64,000 nt of DNA, from positions 1 through 64,000 of the forward strand of contig JOKI01000023.1 in assembly GCA_000722615.1 (NCBI GenBank). The letters run 5' to 3'. The first letter of the stretch is position 1. Every line of letters starts with the position of its first letter. Of this stretch, positions 1 to 7,923 are shown piece after piece. Source of the DNA: Pseudorhizobium pelagicum (lineage in GTDB: Bacteria > Pseudomonadota > Alphaproteobacteria > Rhizobiales > Rhizobiaceae). The notes under the pieces are model-generated. The model was given only the letters and a program-made list of their open reading frames with translations. It was not told where the DNA came from and did no database searches. The position numbers and the translations under genes were made by a program.

Positions 1-1707
1 GCCGACCGCTAAGCTGCTTCGCCAGATGGGGTCTGCTTGTCGCTTACGCTGCCCCAGCACGTCCAGTGCTTCCATCGACGCCATGATGTTGGCGATCGAG
101 CCATGGACCTGCAGGGCTGCCGGCTGATGACCGGGTGTCTTCCCAATCACCACCTTTTGGATCAAGTCGCGGACAAGAGGCATCAGTTGCTGCTTGGCAT
201 GCTCGTCGGCGTTGCTGCGTGCAAGAAAGATCAGCTTGCGGACGATGACCTCCATGTTGGCTGGGTTGAACTGGGCCTTCAGCTTGGCGACCTTTTCGGT
301 GAAGTCTTCGGCGGCGACTTCGGTCGTCGCCAGCTCAGATAAAAGCTCCGTGCGTGTGGCTTCCAATGCGTCCAGTTCATCGTCGAGTGCGGTGAGGCGA
401 GGGCGCCCTTCCTTGATGCGGTCGCTGATTTGCTGGATGATACTCGTCTGGTCCTGGGTGGCAGCCTTCAACTCGGCCTCGAGTTGCGCCCGCCGGGATG
501 GCGCCTTCTTCAGCATCGCGATCTCGTGCGCGATCATTTTCTCTGAAACCCGTTCGAAGATCTCCATAGAGTAGAAGGCCACCGGGAGGCAGTTAAGCAC
601 CCGCTCCTCCAGTTCGTGACGTGTGATCGTCTTGCTGTTGCCGCAACAGGCGCCGCCCAAGTCTTCGATCGGAAGGCGTTTTTTGCGGTTTGTGCAGCTA
701 TAGCGGTCTTTGCCCGAGATCGCATAAGGGCCGCCGCACTCGGCGCATTCGAGCAGCCGGCTCAGGAGGTACTCCGGGCGCTGCGTGGCATTGAGGCGGT
801 TTGTTGTGCCTGAGTTGTACAGCTTCTTCACCTCTCCATCTCGGACACGAGCAGCGTGCCAGAGTTCGTCGCTGACGATCCGCATTGAAGCCACCTCTGT
901 GACCACCCATTCGCTTCGGTCATTGGGCCGCGCGGTCCGCCGTTCGGTGCTTGGATTCTTGCGGTATTGCCGCTTGTTCCAGACGATGCGGCCGATATAG
1001 CTTTCGTTATTGAGGATGCCGGTTCCAGAATTCTTCCAGCCGCGCACGGCAGTGTCACGCCATGCAATGCCGTTTGGGCCCTCCACGCCCTCCCTGTTCA
1101 GAAGGCTGGCAATATCCTGGGGCGACATGCCATCCGCGTAGAGCCTGAAGATGCGACGGATGATCTCAGCCTTGGCTGGATCGATATCCCGTAATCCTTT
1201 GATCCTGTCGCCATTCGCATCGCGTTGCTGGGACAGGACGTAACCGTAGGCCAAGCGCGTCGCCGCCTTTCCCTTACGAACCGCCGTCTTCATGCCCTCG
1301 CGGGTGCGGTAGCGAATCTGTTCGACCAGATCGTGGCTGAGGACGGCGCGCAGCGCCAGTTCCATGTCTGTGGTCGGTGTGCCGGCATGGACGGTCCACA
1401 GTTCGACGTCGCGATAGCGAAGCTCCTTGAGAATCTTGGAACTGTGCTCGACGTCGCGCGACAGCCGGTCCACCGTAACGCAGAGCACGACATCGATGCG
1501 TTCTTGAGTAATGTGCCGGAGCAATCGCTGAATCCCGGGACGGGAGTTGAAGCTCGTGCCACTGACTGCAGCATCAGAGTAGATTTCCTTGAGCTTCCAG
1601 CCCTGCTTCTCGGCGAAGGCCTTGCCCAGTTCAATCTGGGTTTCGATCGAGACCTCATACTGACGGTCCGTGGAGTAGCGGGCGTAGAAAAGAACTGTCT
1701 TCGTCAT
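1..1707 (-). CDS. Large serine recombinase (integrase of a mobile element), C-terminus cut by window edge
   Basis: Translating the minus strand from the ATG at 1707 gives 569 codons without a stop, running off the left edge. The N-terminus YARYSTDRQYE places the catalytic serine at residue 12, and VDRLSRD is the usual resolvase-domain motif. A Recombinase domain follows (AYGYVLSQQ, then a GRIVWNKRQY segment), then a zinc ribbon with CAECGG and a later CTNRKK, then a long charged coiled-coil C-terminus. This order is that of large serine integrases, which integrate or excise DNA between attP and attB without a host-supplied synapse. The three unknown genes to the right lie on the same strand, suggesting element cargo or accessory genes. 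Family assignment is firm; whether the element is active or complete cannot be judged here. Confidence 0.93.
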   Translation of the reverse strand, partial: MTKTVLFYARYSTDRQYEVSIETQIELGKAFAEKQGWKLKEIYSDAAVSGTSFNSRPGIQRLLRHITQERIDVVLCVTVDRLSRDVEHSSKILKELRYRDVELWTVHAGTPTTDMELALRAVLSHDLVEQIRYRTREGMKTAVRKGKAATRLAYGYVLSQQRDANGDRIKGLRDIDPAKAEIIRRIFRLYADGMSPQDIASLLNREGVEGPNGIAWRDTAVRGWKNSGTGILNNESYIGRIVWNKRQYRKNPSTERRTARPNDRSEWVVTEVASMRIVSDELWHAARVRDGEVKKLYNSGTTNRLNATQRPEYLLSRLLECAECGGPYAISGKDRYSCTNRKKRLPIEDLGGACCGNSKTITRHELEERVLNCLPVAFYSMEIFERVSEKMIAHEIAMLKKAPSRRAQLEAELKAATQDQTSIIQQISDRIKEGRPRLTALDDELDALEATRTELLSELATTEVAAEDFTEKVAKLKAQFNPANMEVIVRKLIFLARSNADEHAKQQLMPLVRDLIQKVVIGKTPGHQPAALQVHGSIANIMASMEALDVLGQRKRQADPIWRSSLAVG

Positions 1708-1814
1708 CCGGGGCGTCTCTGTGCAAAGGGAATACTGGGGGACATGGTAGCGTGGAGGGCACAGTCTGGGAGCCCCCACAATCTGCCAGGCCATCATGGC
1801 CCGGCGTATAGCGA

Positions 1815-2282
1815 TCAGCGGGCGAGCCAGTACAAGGCAGACTCGATCTGTGCCGCGTATTTCTTGAGCGCGATGTTGAGGCTCGGGCGCGGGTCAAAGC
1901 CTAGGCTGAAGATTGTATCCGCAGCCTGAATTGCCTGTTGCATACGGAACAGCCCAATAGCGAAGCTAGGGCCAACCGCTAGTAGGCCTTTGTCCCCGGG
2001 CTGCCTTGCGGCAATCGAGAAGGTGAACTGATGTCCGTCCCCCCGCCGCCGCTTGGGCTTTGGAGCTTCGAAAGCCATTGCGATAGTCCCGGCCTCAACC
2101 GTGAAAAAGATCGGCTGGACGAGGATGTGGAGACCATCTTCGATCGTCGCTGGTGCGTTCGCGAACCCATCCTGAAGGCGTTCAAAAACTTCGCCATGCT
2201 TGACGGCGAACGCAATGATGGCTTGGCAGTCTTGCTCAGACTCGATGAGCTTGAAGGTCTTTTCTTGCAAAAGAATAGTCAT
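1815..2282 (-). CDS. Hypothetical protein of a mobile element
   Basis: A 155-residue protein starting MTILLQEKTFKLIESE. The ATG at 2282 is preferred to an in-frame TTG four codons upstream; GGGTGATC precedes it. It has a central basic patch (KPKRRR, around residues 74-80) and a C-terminal segment rich in Ala and Ile, with no signal peptide or clear transmembrane helix. I do not recognise the family. It lies between the recombinase and another unknown gene on the same strand, separated by about 100 bp on each side, so it is likely part of the element's accessory module. Codon use is less G+C-biased at third positions than in the core genes further right. Confidence 0.6.
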   Translation of the reverse strand: MTILLQEKTFKLIESEQDCQAIIAFAVKHGEVFERLQDGFANAPATIEDGLHILVQPIFFTVEAGTIAMAFEAPKPKRRRGDGHQFTFSIAARQPGDKGLLAVGPSFAIGLFRMQQAIQAADTIFSLGFDPRPSLNIALKKYAAQIESALYWLAR

Positions 2283-2383
2283 GTGATCACCCAAACTTGT
2301 GCGGTAGAGGGAACATCTTTTGACGCAGCAACTGCGGCGCCCGCATACGCCGGGCCGTCATGGCCCGGCAGAAAAGTCCCTGC

Positions 2384-2959
2384 TCAAGTGACGGCTTGGC
2401 TCCTGGACGCCTGGAGATCCTGAAAGGCCTGCTGCCAGGCCTCCCGGGTCCAGAGCCCATCGACGGCAACCTCGTACATCTGATGGTGCAGAGACAGAAT
2501 GAGGTCCTTGATCTCGCGACGAAGGAGCGTGCAGGGGACTTCGCTCGTCAGGTTCCCATCCAACACGGCATTGTTCATCCGCTTGAGCTTGTCGTCGATC
2601 AAAGCGAGCGCCATCATGACCAAGGCCGTCAGGCGGAGATTACGCTGATCATCACAGCCGGCATGCCCAATCCCGAAGCGGATACTGTGCTGCCCATCGG
2701 AGATCCGGAAGATTGGATCGACGATGTCATCAATGGTCCCGGAGGAGATCAGCCTGACGCCACCGGCCCGTGCGAAAATCCAGAAGCGGGGATTGGCAAG
2801 CGCGCGAACATCATCGGGCTTGGATGCACCCTTGGTAAGGGCTGCGTAGATGCTCTGCATGACCTTCTCGTTCTTTGCGAGATAAGGCGAGAAGAGTTCG
2901 CCATTTGCCTGGTCCTCGAAGAAGAGGTCACCAGGAGTAGGTTTGTTTTTGGGGGACAT
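2384..2959 (-). CDS. Hypothetical protein of a mobile element
   Basis: A 191-residue soluble protein, MSPKNKPTPGDLFFED at the N-terminus. The ATG at 2959 has a good ribosome site (AAGGAAG, about 6 bases upstream), so it is preferred over the longer frame that begins at 3061. The protein shows a mixed charged and hydrophobic profile with a helical middle (TALVMMALALIDDKLKRM) and no membrane segment. I do not recognise a family. It is collinear with the upstream unknown gene at 3108-3890 and with the recombinase, which supports one functional module of an integrative element. Real coding is supported by the ribosome site, the amino-acid composition and the absence of a better frame on the other strand. 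Confidence 0.6.
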   Translation of the reverse strand: MSPKNKPTPGDLFFEDQANGELFSPYLAKNEKVMQSIYAALTKGASKPDDVRALANPRFWIFARAGGVRLISSGTIDDIVDPIFRISDGQHSIRFGIGHAGCDDQRNLRLTALVMMALALIDDKLKRMNNAVLDGNLTSEVPCTLLRREIKDLILSLHHQMYEVAVDGLWTREAWQQAFQDLQASRSQAVT

Positions 2960-3107
2960 GACGTCTTCCTTGTCGTGCTGACGTGGAGTCTCGAGTAGCT
3001 CGTCCACGCAGATGAATTGTTGGGAGATAAAGGGCACTTGCCGTCTCGGTCTTGGCGGCAATTATTGCCGCACAAGACCTTTGCCGATGAACAGCCAGAC
3101 CGCTGCG

Positions 3108-3890
3108 TTAGAGGTTCAGCGCAGCGCGATAGGCTGCGGCCTCATTCGAGTGGCCGCGAACGTGGCATCCGGTATTGGGACGTTCGAGCCAATCGGAAAC
3201 GCTGTCGCGCGGTCCGATATGGCGCCGGCCATATGTGTTCGGGCGCATGATGAAGGCCTCCGTAGAGGTGAGCTTCACACTTGTTGCTCCGGTTTCCGCT
3301 TTGATCGCGGCGCGGAAGAGCTTGTCGAGCTTGGCTTCGCGTTTGTTCATGCGGCGCGGCGTAGACGGCTTCGATGGGATATTGTTATCCGGCTGCACAC
3401 GCCCCGTTACCACAAAGACGTCATCGACCCGTGCACGCCGGCGGCGTGCGTCCTGGGCGTCGATAACCACACCACGGCTGAACACGTCACAAACGACCCA
3501 GCCGCTCACGGCGATGCAATAGCTTCCGGTGTAGACAACGCAGGGATGGCTACGTTCAATACCAGAGCGGCTTTCGAGATATGCTGCTACCGTCGGCCGG
3601 TCACACAATGTGCGCCAATGCCCGATGTAACCGCACAGGCGCAGAACTGCTTCGACCTCGCGGGGGCGAGTTGAAGTGATTGCCGGGGCACGGTCGTAGT
3701 TGGGCCAGCGGGCGCCAAATCGGTGCAGGCGGAAAGCATCCCGCACCTCGGTCACGGTTTTGCCCGTGATAGATGCGACTACCGTCAGCCCGCAGCGCAA
3801 GCGGGAGTTGGTCGTGTTGACGGCGTCGTGGAGGTAGTTCGGCTTGATGATCCCGGAATCCGGGGAACTAGAATAGATGATCTTGGGCAC
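3108..3890 (-). CDS. Hypothetical protein, possible degenerate papain-like fold
   Basis: A 260-residue protein starting at a GTG (3890) behind a near-perfect Shine-Dalgarno sequence, AGAAGGAGGT, six bases upstream; the longer ATG frame at 4001 lacks such a site. The N-terminal half carries NSRLRCGLTVVASITG, then helices with EVRDAFR, then a beta-rich stretch SHPCVVYTGSYCIAVSGW ending in VVCD. The Cys-Gly at the start of a helix followed later by strands ending in V-x-D resembles C39/papain-like cysteine peptidases, but the position where a catalytic His is expected holds Cys, so activity is doubtful. The C-terminal third is basic and ends in an R-rich segment. The structural reading is inference from pattern only. 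It is the leading gene of the minus-strand module. Confidence 0.6.
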   Translation of the reverse strand: MPKIIYSSSPDSGIIKPNYLHDAVNTTNSRLRCGLTVVASITGKTVTEVRDAFRLHRFGARWPNYDRAPAITSTRPREVEAVLRLCGYIGHWRTLCDRPTVAAYLESRSGIERSHPCVVYTGSYCIAVSGWVVCDVFSRGVVIDAQDARRRRARVDDVFVVTGRVQPDNNIPSKPSTPRRMNKREAKLDKLFRAAIKAETGATSVKLTSTEAFIMRPNTYGRRHIGPRDSVSDWLERPNTGCHVRGHSNEAAAYRAALNL

Positions 3891-3908
3891 AGTTGTACCT
3901 CCTTCTGA

Positions 3909-3926
3909 ATACAAAGCTGTTTGTAT
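3909..3926. promoter_or_regulatory. Perfect inverted repeat upstream of the GTG-start gene
   Basis: ATACAAA-GCTG-TTTGTAT forms a perfect 7-bp inverted repeat with a 4-base spacer, 19 bases upstream of the GTG start at 3890 on the minus strand and just outside its ribosome site. Its position suits a repressor operator, or a small hairpin in the leader. No regulator gene is seen next to it. Confidence 0.4.
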
Positions 3927-4162
3927 GTGCTTGTCAGAGGAGGATCCCTCAGGCGTCCGCTCGCCCTCGATCCCAACTTTATGCCTGCAAAAGCTCACCA
4001 CACGGAATAGGGTGACGCAGGGCGCTCAGCCGTTCATCTTCTAGTTCCGCCGGTCGTTTCCCGCGCCGCGGCAGAGGTGTCGTTTGCTCCAAATCACCAC
4101 TCTCGCAGCTACGGGGCTGAGGAAGTGGGTCGGTACCGTCTTCTTGTCGAAAAGGCCCCGAG

Positions 4163-4288
4163 ATGTCGTTCGTTCAATCATTGCACACCGATGAGGATGG
4201 CCTCACCGTTACCCTCCTATCGCAAAATGAGCCGCACCTTTCAACCGTGCGGCGAATTGACCTTCCGAACCGGTTAAGAAGAAATTAA
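4163..4288 (+). CDS. Possible small protein (41 aa)
   Basis: Reading from the ATG at 4163 gives MSFVQSLHTDEDGLTVTLLS and ends at a TAA at 4286-4288. An AAAGG lies about 10 bases upstream. The composition is protein-like, but there is no recognisable domain and short ORFs of this length arise by chance. It stands alone on the plus strand in the gene-poor stretch. Confidence 0.25.
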   Translation: MSFVQSLHTDEDGLTVTLLSQNEPHLSTVRRIDLPNRLRRN

Positions 4289-4351
4289 CAGCAGCAGAAT
4301 GAAGGCGACGGGATTCGGTCCTTCGCGGCCAGCCCGCAACTGCCAATTAGC

Positions 4352-4388
4352 GGCCCCGTGCCGGAAATCATTTCCGCTTTGCGCCCTC
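4352..4388 (+). repeat. 37-bp palindromic repeat, copy A
   Basis: The stretch begins GGCCCCGTGCCGG and ends CTTTGCGCCCTC, with the central palindrome CGGAAATCATTTCCG. A second copy at 6258-6294 matches 32 of 37 positions in the same orientation. The two copies flank the HxlR and hydrolase genes. This fits a dispersed intergenic palindromic repeat family, or remnants flanking an inserted module. Confidence 0.6.
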
Positions 4389-4627
4389 GTTTCGGACGCT
4401 CAGGCTACCTAACCATTTTCCTGGATGCAGACATTCCGTTTCGTTCGAGGCAACGTGGACATCGGGGTGGAAAGGGGACTGACAGCTTTGAGGCCGTGTC
4501 GGCGGAATCTGGCCCTGCGTGCGTTGTTCGTTAGGCGTTTCCAGAACCCCAATGACAATCGGCTATAACCACACTGGCTTGATGGACCCTGTCAGGCGCC
4601 ATGGGGTTCAGCCAGGCTGGCGGACCA

Positions 4628-4996
4628 TCACTGCGCAGTGTCGTAGCGGGCCCGGCTGTCACGAATATACTGCCGATGGTCAACCGCCCAGACGGCGAGA
4701 TGCCGAACGGTTTCAGCCAGAGACAGGCCTGCTTCGGTCAAAGAATACTCAACCTGAGGCGGCGCGGTAGCACGCACCGTTCGGGTGATCAGCCCGTCCC
4801 GCTCAAGCGCCTTGAGCGTGCGGGTCAGCATCTGCTGGGAGATCTTCGGCACGCGCCGCTTGATGGCGTTGAACCGTTCTGGCTGCCGTCTGAGCAGCAC
4901 GATGACTTGGACAGTCCATTTATCGCCTATGCGCCCGAGAACATCGCCGACGCCGGAGCAGTCCGGAAGTTCATCCGGTTTAGTGGTCACGTCCAT
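4628..4996 (-). CDS. HxlR-family winged-helix transcriptional regulator
   Basis: A 122-residue protein from the ATG at 4996 (MDVTTKPDEL); a GTG twelve codons upstream at 5032 is the alternative. The family core is clear: CSGVGDVLGRIGDKWTVQVI, the helix-turn-helix IKRRVPKISQQMLTRTLKAL, then RDGLITRTV and the wing with VEYSLTEAGLSL. HxlR proteins bind as dimers to operators near their own promoter and often control a divergent gene, responding to reactive electrophiles, oxidants or substrate-like ligands. The divergent alpha/beta hydrolase at 5123 is the natural target. Between them lie the palindrome TTGCGCAA (5051-5058) and a direct repeat GTCACA (5041 and 5059), both candidate operator elements. 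No conserved N-terminal redox cysteine role is assumed, although one Cys precedes the core. Confidence 0.9.
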   Translation of the reverse strand: MDVTTKPDELPDCSGVGDVLGRIGDKWTVQVIVLLRRQPERFNAIKRRVPKISQQMLTRTLKALERDGLITRTVRATAPPQVEYSLTEAGLSLAETVRHLAVWAVDHRQYIRDSRARYDTAQ

Positions 4997-5122
4997 AGGA
5001 CCTAGTCCAAAAAAAATGCGTTCTTGTCTCACGATAGTCGGTCACATATTTTGCGCAAGTCACAATTTGAGACCATTGCTTGATGGCACTCGAAATTTGG
5101 CTCGCAGCGAAAGGAACTAAAA

Positions 5123-6061
5123 ATGCCCGGCAAATGGATCCCACGTGATGCCAACATGGAGGCAACTCCCATTGTTTCAATACGCGCATTGCGACTGCCG
5201 TCTCCCAACCGCGGGGAAGATCTGCAGTTGCGGGTCTCGGCGCCAACGACCGGCGACAACCTGCCAATTGTGCTGTTTTCGCATGGTTTTGGCTCATCGA
5301 TGGATGGCTATGCGCCACTTGCCGACTATTGGGCGGCCAATGGCTTTGTCGTGATCCAGCCGACCTATCTCGATGCCCGGCGGCTCGGATTGGCGCCCGA
5401 CGACGAAAGGCTCCCGGAAAATTGGCGCCTGCGCGTACAGGACGCCAAGCATGTGCTGGACAATCTGGATCTGGTCGACGAAACGGTGCCGGGCCTGGGC
5501 GGCAGGATGAACCGCGCGCGTGTGGCGGCCGCCGGCCACTCATTTGGCGGGCAAACGACAAGCATGCTGCTGGGCGCCCGCATGAAGAATGGCGGTGCCG
5601 ACGAGGATATGTCGGATGCCCGCGTCACGGCGGGGGTTCTATTGGCGTCCGGCGGCAAAGGCGGTGGCGATCTAAGTGATATTGGGCAGGCCATGACGCC
5701 CTATCTCAACTCTGGCTTTGAGCACATGATCACACCGGCTCTGGTAGTCGCCGGCGATGCTGACTTTTCGCCGCTTACCAAGCGTGGCCCCGATTGGTTC
5801 TACGACCCTTACCATCTGTCCCCAGGTCACAAGGCCCTGCTGACCGTTTTCGGCGGCGAGCACATGCTTGGCGGCATTTCTGGCTATGAAGTCACAGAGA
5901 CGACCGATGAGAGCCCGGAGCGTGTTGCGTTGATACAGAAGGTTACCCTGGCCTATCTTCGCCAACAGTTACTGGGCGACAGTGCCGCATGGTCGGCCAT
6001 CAGCACCACGCTGGCGAACGCATCTGACCCCGCTGGCGAGCTTGTGACCAAGTCGGAGTGA
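5123..6061 (+). CDS. Alpha/beta hydrolase (chlorophyllase/PETase-like fold)
   Basis: A 312-residue cytoplasmic-type hydrolase without signal peptide, starting MPGKWIPRDANMEATP behind GAAAGGAAC. The oxyanion-hole motif HGFGSS is at about residues 54-59, the nucleophile elbow GHSFGG puts the catalytic serine at 140, the acid is likely in GDADFS (212-214), and GGEHMLG gives His 247. The order and spacing suit the dienelactone-hydrolase/chlorophyllase group of esterases acting on small esters or lactones. It is divergently transcribed from the HxlR regulator, so expression is probably derepressed by a ligand or electrophile the enzyme helps remove. The exact substrate cannot be told from sequence. 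Confidence 0.88.
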   Translation: MPGKWIPRDANMEATPIVSIRALRLPSPNRGEDLQLRVSAPTTGDNLPIVLFSHGFGSSMDGYAPLADYWAANGFVVIQPTYLDARRLGLAPDDERLPENWRLRVQDAKHVLDNLDLVDETVPGLGGRMNRARVAAAGHSFGGQTTSMLLGARMKNGGADEDMSDARVTAGVLLASGGKGGGDLSDIGQAMTPYLNSGFEHMITPALVVAGDADFSPLTKRGPDWFYDPYHLSPGHKALLTVFGGEHMLGGISGYEVTETTDESPERVALIQKVTLAYLRQQLLGDSAAWSAISTTLANASDPAGELVTKSE

Positions 6062-6505
6062 TTGGAAACTGCGGGGTTATGGGGTGGACGCCCCCCGGCG
6101 GCATCGATGTGCCAAAATGGAGGTGTTAAATGTCCGCTTTCGGGATCGTCGCAGAACGTCCTGATTGACCGCAATGGGGTCGAGACCAGCCATAGGGATT
6201 GCCGCGCTTAATGACGGCTATTGAGCATCGGTCTCCAGAACCCGCCAGTCCCCTGCCGGCCCCGTAGCGGAAATGATTTCCGATTTGCGCCCGCACAGCA
6301 GGCGTCCCGGCCCCGTTATCGGATTTCCTTAGCTGCCATTCCTACCGCGGCAGGTCGCTGTCGTCTTTGGGGTAGGCAGCGGGCTGCAGCTTTCAGCCGA
6401 TGATGGCGAATACTGCCGTTCAGCACCTCAGCCCCTCCTGCGAAAACGGTAGCTATAACGTTTTCCGGCAAAGCCTGTCAGACGGTAGAGGCATCACCCG
6501 CTCTT
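6062..6505. other. Non-coding stretch with repeat copy B
   Basis: No convincing gene is visible in these 444 bases between two genes that converge here. It includes the second palindromic repeat copy at 6258-6294 and several short imperfect inverted segments. The flanking genes point towards each other, so terminators are expected, but no classical hairpin followed by a T-run is evident. Confidence 0.5.
6258..6294 (+). repeat. 37-bp palindromic repeat, copy B
   Basis: This copy begins GGCCCCGTAGCGG and ends GATTTGCGCCCGC, with the central palindrome CGGAAATGATTTCCG. It matches copy A at 32 of 37 positions and has the same orientation. The changes in the palindrome leave the arms perfectly complementary, which hints that pairing matters. 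Confidence 0.6.
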
Positions 6506-7825
6506 TTAGAAGGAGGCGACCGCAGCACCGAAAAGGCTCTCGTCAGGGTCGATACCCAGTCCGGGCCCCAACGGAAGCTCCACATATCCCTCCTTGATGC
6601 TCAGACCCTTTCGATCATCATAGTTGCCTTCGATGTACGGCGCGGCAATCCATGCTCCCTCGTTGAGCGCGGGACGGACCGTCGCAGCCATCTGGGTGCA
6701 GGCCGCAGCAATGATATCGCCGCCCCAGCTATCATCACAGGTGTGCGGCAGGTTCATCGCTGCGCAGACATCGCGGAATGCTGCCATGGGCTGCAGTCCC
6801 CCGATCCGCGTTATCTTCATGGCAAAGCCGTCAACAAGACCCTGACCGGCGACGCATACAGCTGTTGCGAGGTCCAAGCCGCTCTCGTCCATGTAGATCG
6901 CGTGCTGCACTTGCGGCCTGATCTTTCGCAAATCCTCAATCGCCCTGCACGGCTGCTCCATGATGAAGGGCACGTCCAGGCATTCCCGACTGGCTCGCAG
7001 GGCGTCACGCGTGGTCCAGGTGCAGTTCGCGTCGACAGCGAACCGCATGCCGGTGTTGCCGATGGCCTCCCACGTTTTCCGGATCGCCTCGATGTCGATC
7101 TCCACCGGTCGGCTGCCAACCTTCAACTGAAGCCGCGGATAGCCTTCCTTGCTCTTTTCCAAGGCGATGAGAGCAGCTTCGTCGGGTTCGGCGAGCCCGA
7201 TGGCATAGTAGGACGGCACTCGGCTGGTAAGGGCTCCCCCCAGAAGATCCGAGACGCTCACCTGTAGATGTTTGCCGAGAAGGTCGTAGACGGCAATGTC
7301 CACTGCGGCCTTCGCGTAATTGTGGCCAGCGAGTAGCTCGTTCATCCGACGGTGAATTGGCAGCGGCAAGACGTCCGTCCCGATGAGGCCCTGCGCCATG
7401 TGCCCGAAGTCGGCCTCGCCATCGGCGATCTCGGCCATGATCTGCGCCTTGGAGGCGAGCGCGGTGGAGATCGTCACAGCCTGGTGACGGTCGCGAAAGC
7501 GCTTCAGGAGCTGGACGACGACCGGCGGCGAGTCCGACACGATCCGCAGGCGCCCGCGTTCGAGCTCGCCGGGGGTGGCGAGCGAATCCTCCACCGCGGC
7601 AACGGCGCGCATCAGGTGCTCGGCTGCCGCAAAGAGCCGTGCGCCCTCCGGAGTGAGAGCGAGGCCGCGGCCCCGCCGCTCGAACAGTGGCACGGCGGCC
7701 GTCTCCTCCAGCGCCCGTAGATGCTGCGAAACCGTCGGCTGCGACACGTTGAGGAATCTGGCCGCGCGGCCCACCCCGCCCTCTCGCACCACCGAATAGA
7801 ACGCTCTGATCTGCGCGTAATTCAT
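6506..7825 (-). CDS. Chimeric protein: LysR N-terminus joined to a truncated mandelate-racemase/muconate-cycloisomerase enzyme
   Basis: One open frame of 439 residues. Residues 1-138 are a LysR regulator: the winged helix ([20 protein letters not shown]), the linker helix and the first strand region of the effector domain. From about residue 145 the sequence becomes an enolase-superfamily enzyme: [18 protein letters not shown], then LKVG (Lys 235), metal ligands in VDAN (Asp 265), MEQP (Glu 290) and MDES (Asp 313), and the second catalytic Lys 337 in MKITRIGG. This resembles the hydroxyproline-type dehydratase/epimerase subgroup. The LysR part lacks most of its ligand-binding domain, and the enzyme lacks its N-terminal capping domain, which normally closes the active site. 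The simplest origin is an in-frame deletion joining two collinear genes, near 7384-7410. Whether the product functions is unknown. Confidence 0.85.
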   Translation of the reverse strand: MNYAQIRAFYSVVREGGVGRAARFLNVSQPTVSQHLRALEETAAVPLFERRGRGLALTPEGARLFAAAEHLMRAVAAVEDSLATPGELERGRLRIVSDSPPVVVQLLKRFRDRHQAVTISTALASKAQIMAEIADGEADFGHMAQGLIGTDVLPLPIHRRMNELLAGHNYAKAAVDIAVYDLLGKHLQVSVSDLLGGALTSRVPSYYAIGLAEPDEAALIALEKSKEGYPRLQLKVGSRPVEIDIEAIRKTWEAIGNTGMRFAVDANCTWTTRDALRASRECLDVPFIMEQPCRAIEDLRKIRPQVQHAIYMDESGLDLATAVCVAGQGLVDGFAMKITRIGGLQPMAAFRDVCAAMNLPHTCDDSWGGDIIAAACTQMAATVRPALNEGAWIAAPYIEGNYDDRKGLSIKEGYVELPLGPGLGIDPDESLFGAAVASF

Positions 7826-7923
7826 AGGGACTACCTATATTATGACGGATTCTAATCAATTTGACCTAATAATTAATTTTGCGTCAATAGCGCTCGACGA
7901 CAAGTCCAGCGAGAGGCAAACTC

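Larger units (their letters stand above)
3927..4627. other. Long gene-poor stretch at the edge of the element
   Basis: About 700 bases separate the element module from the HxlR gene. It holds one plausible short ORF (4163-4288) and one copy of a 37-bp palindromic repeat (4352-4388). I see no tRNA, no other convincing ORF and no obvious attachment-site core. The base composition shifts here from the lower-G+C element genes towards the host genes. Confidence 0.5.
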
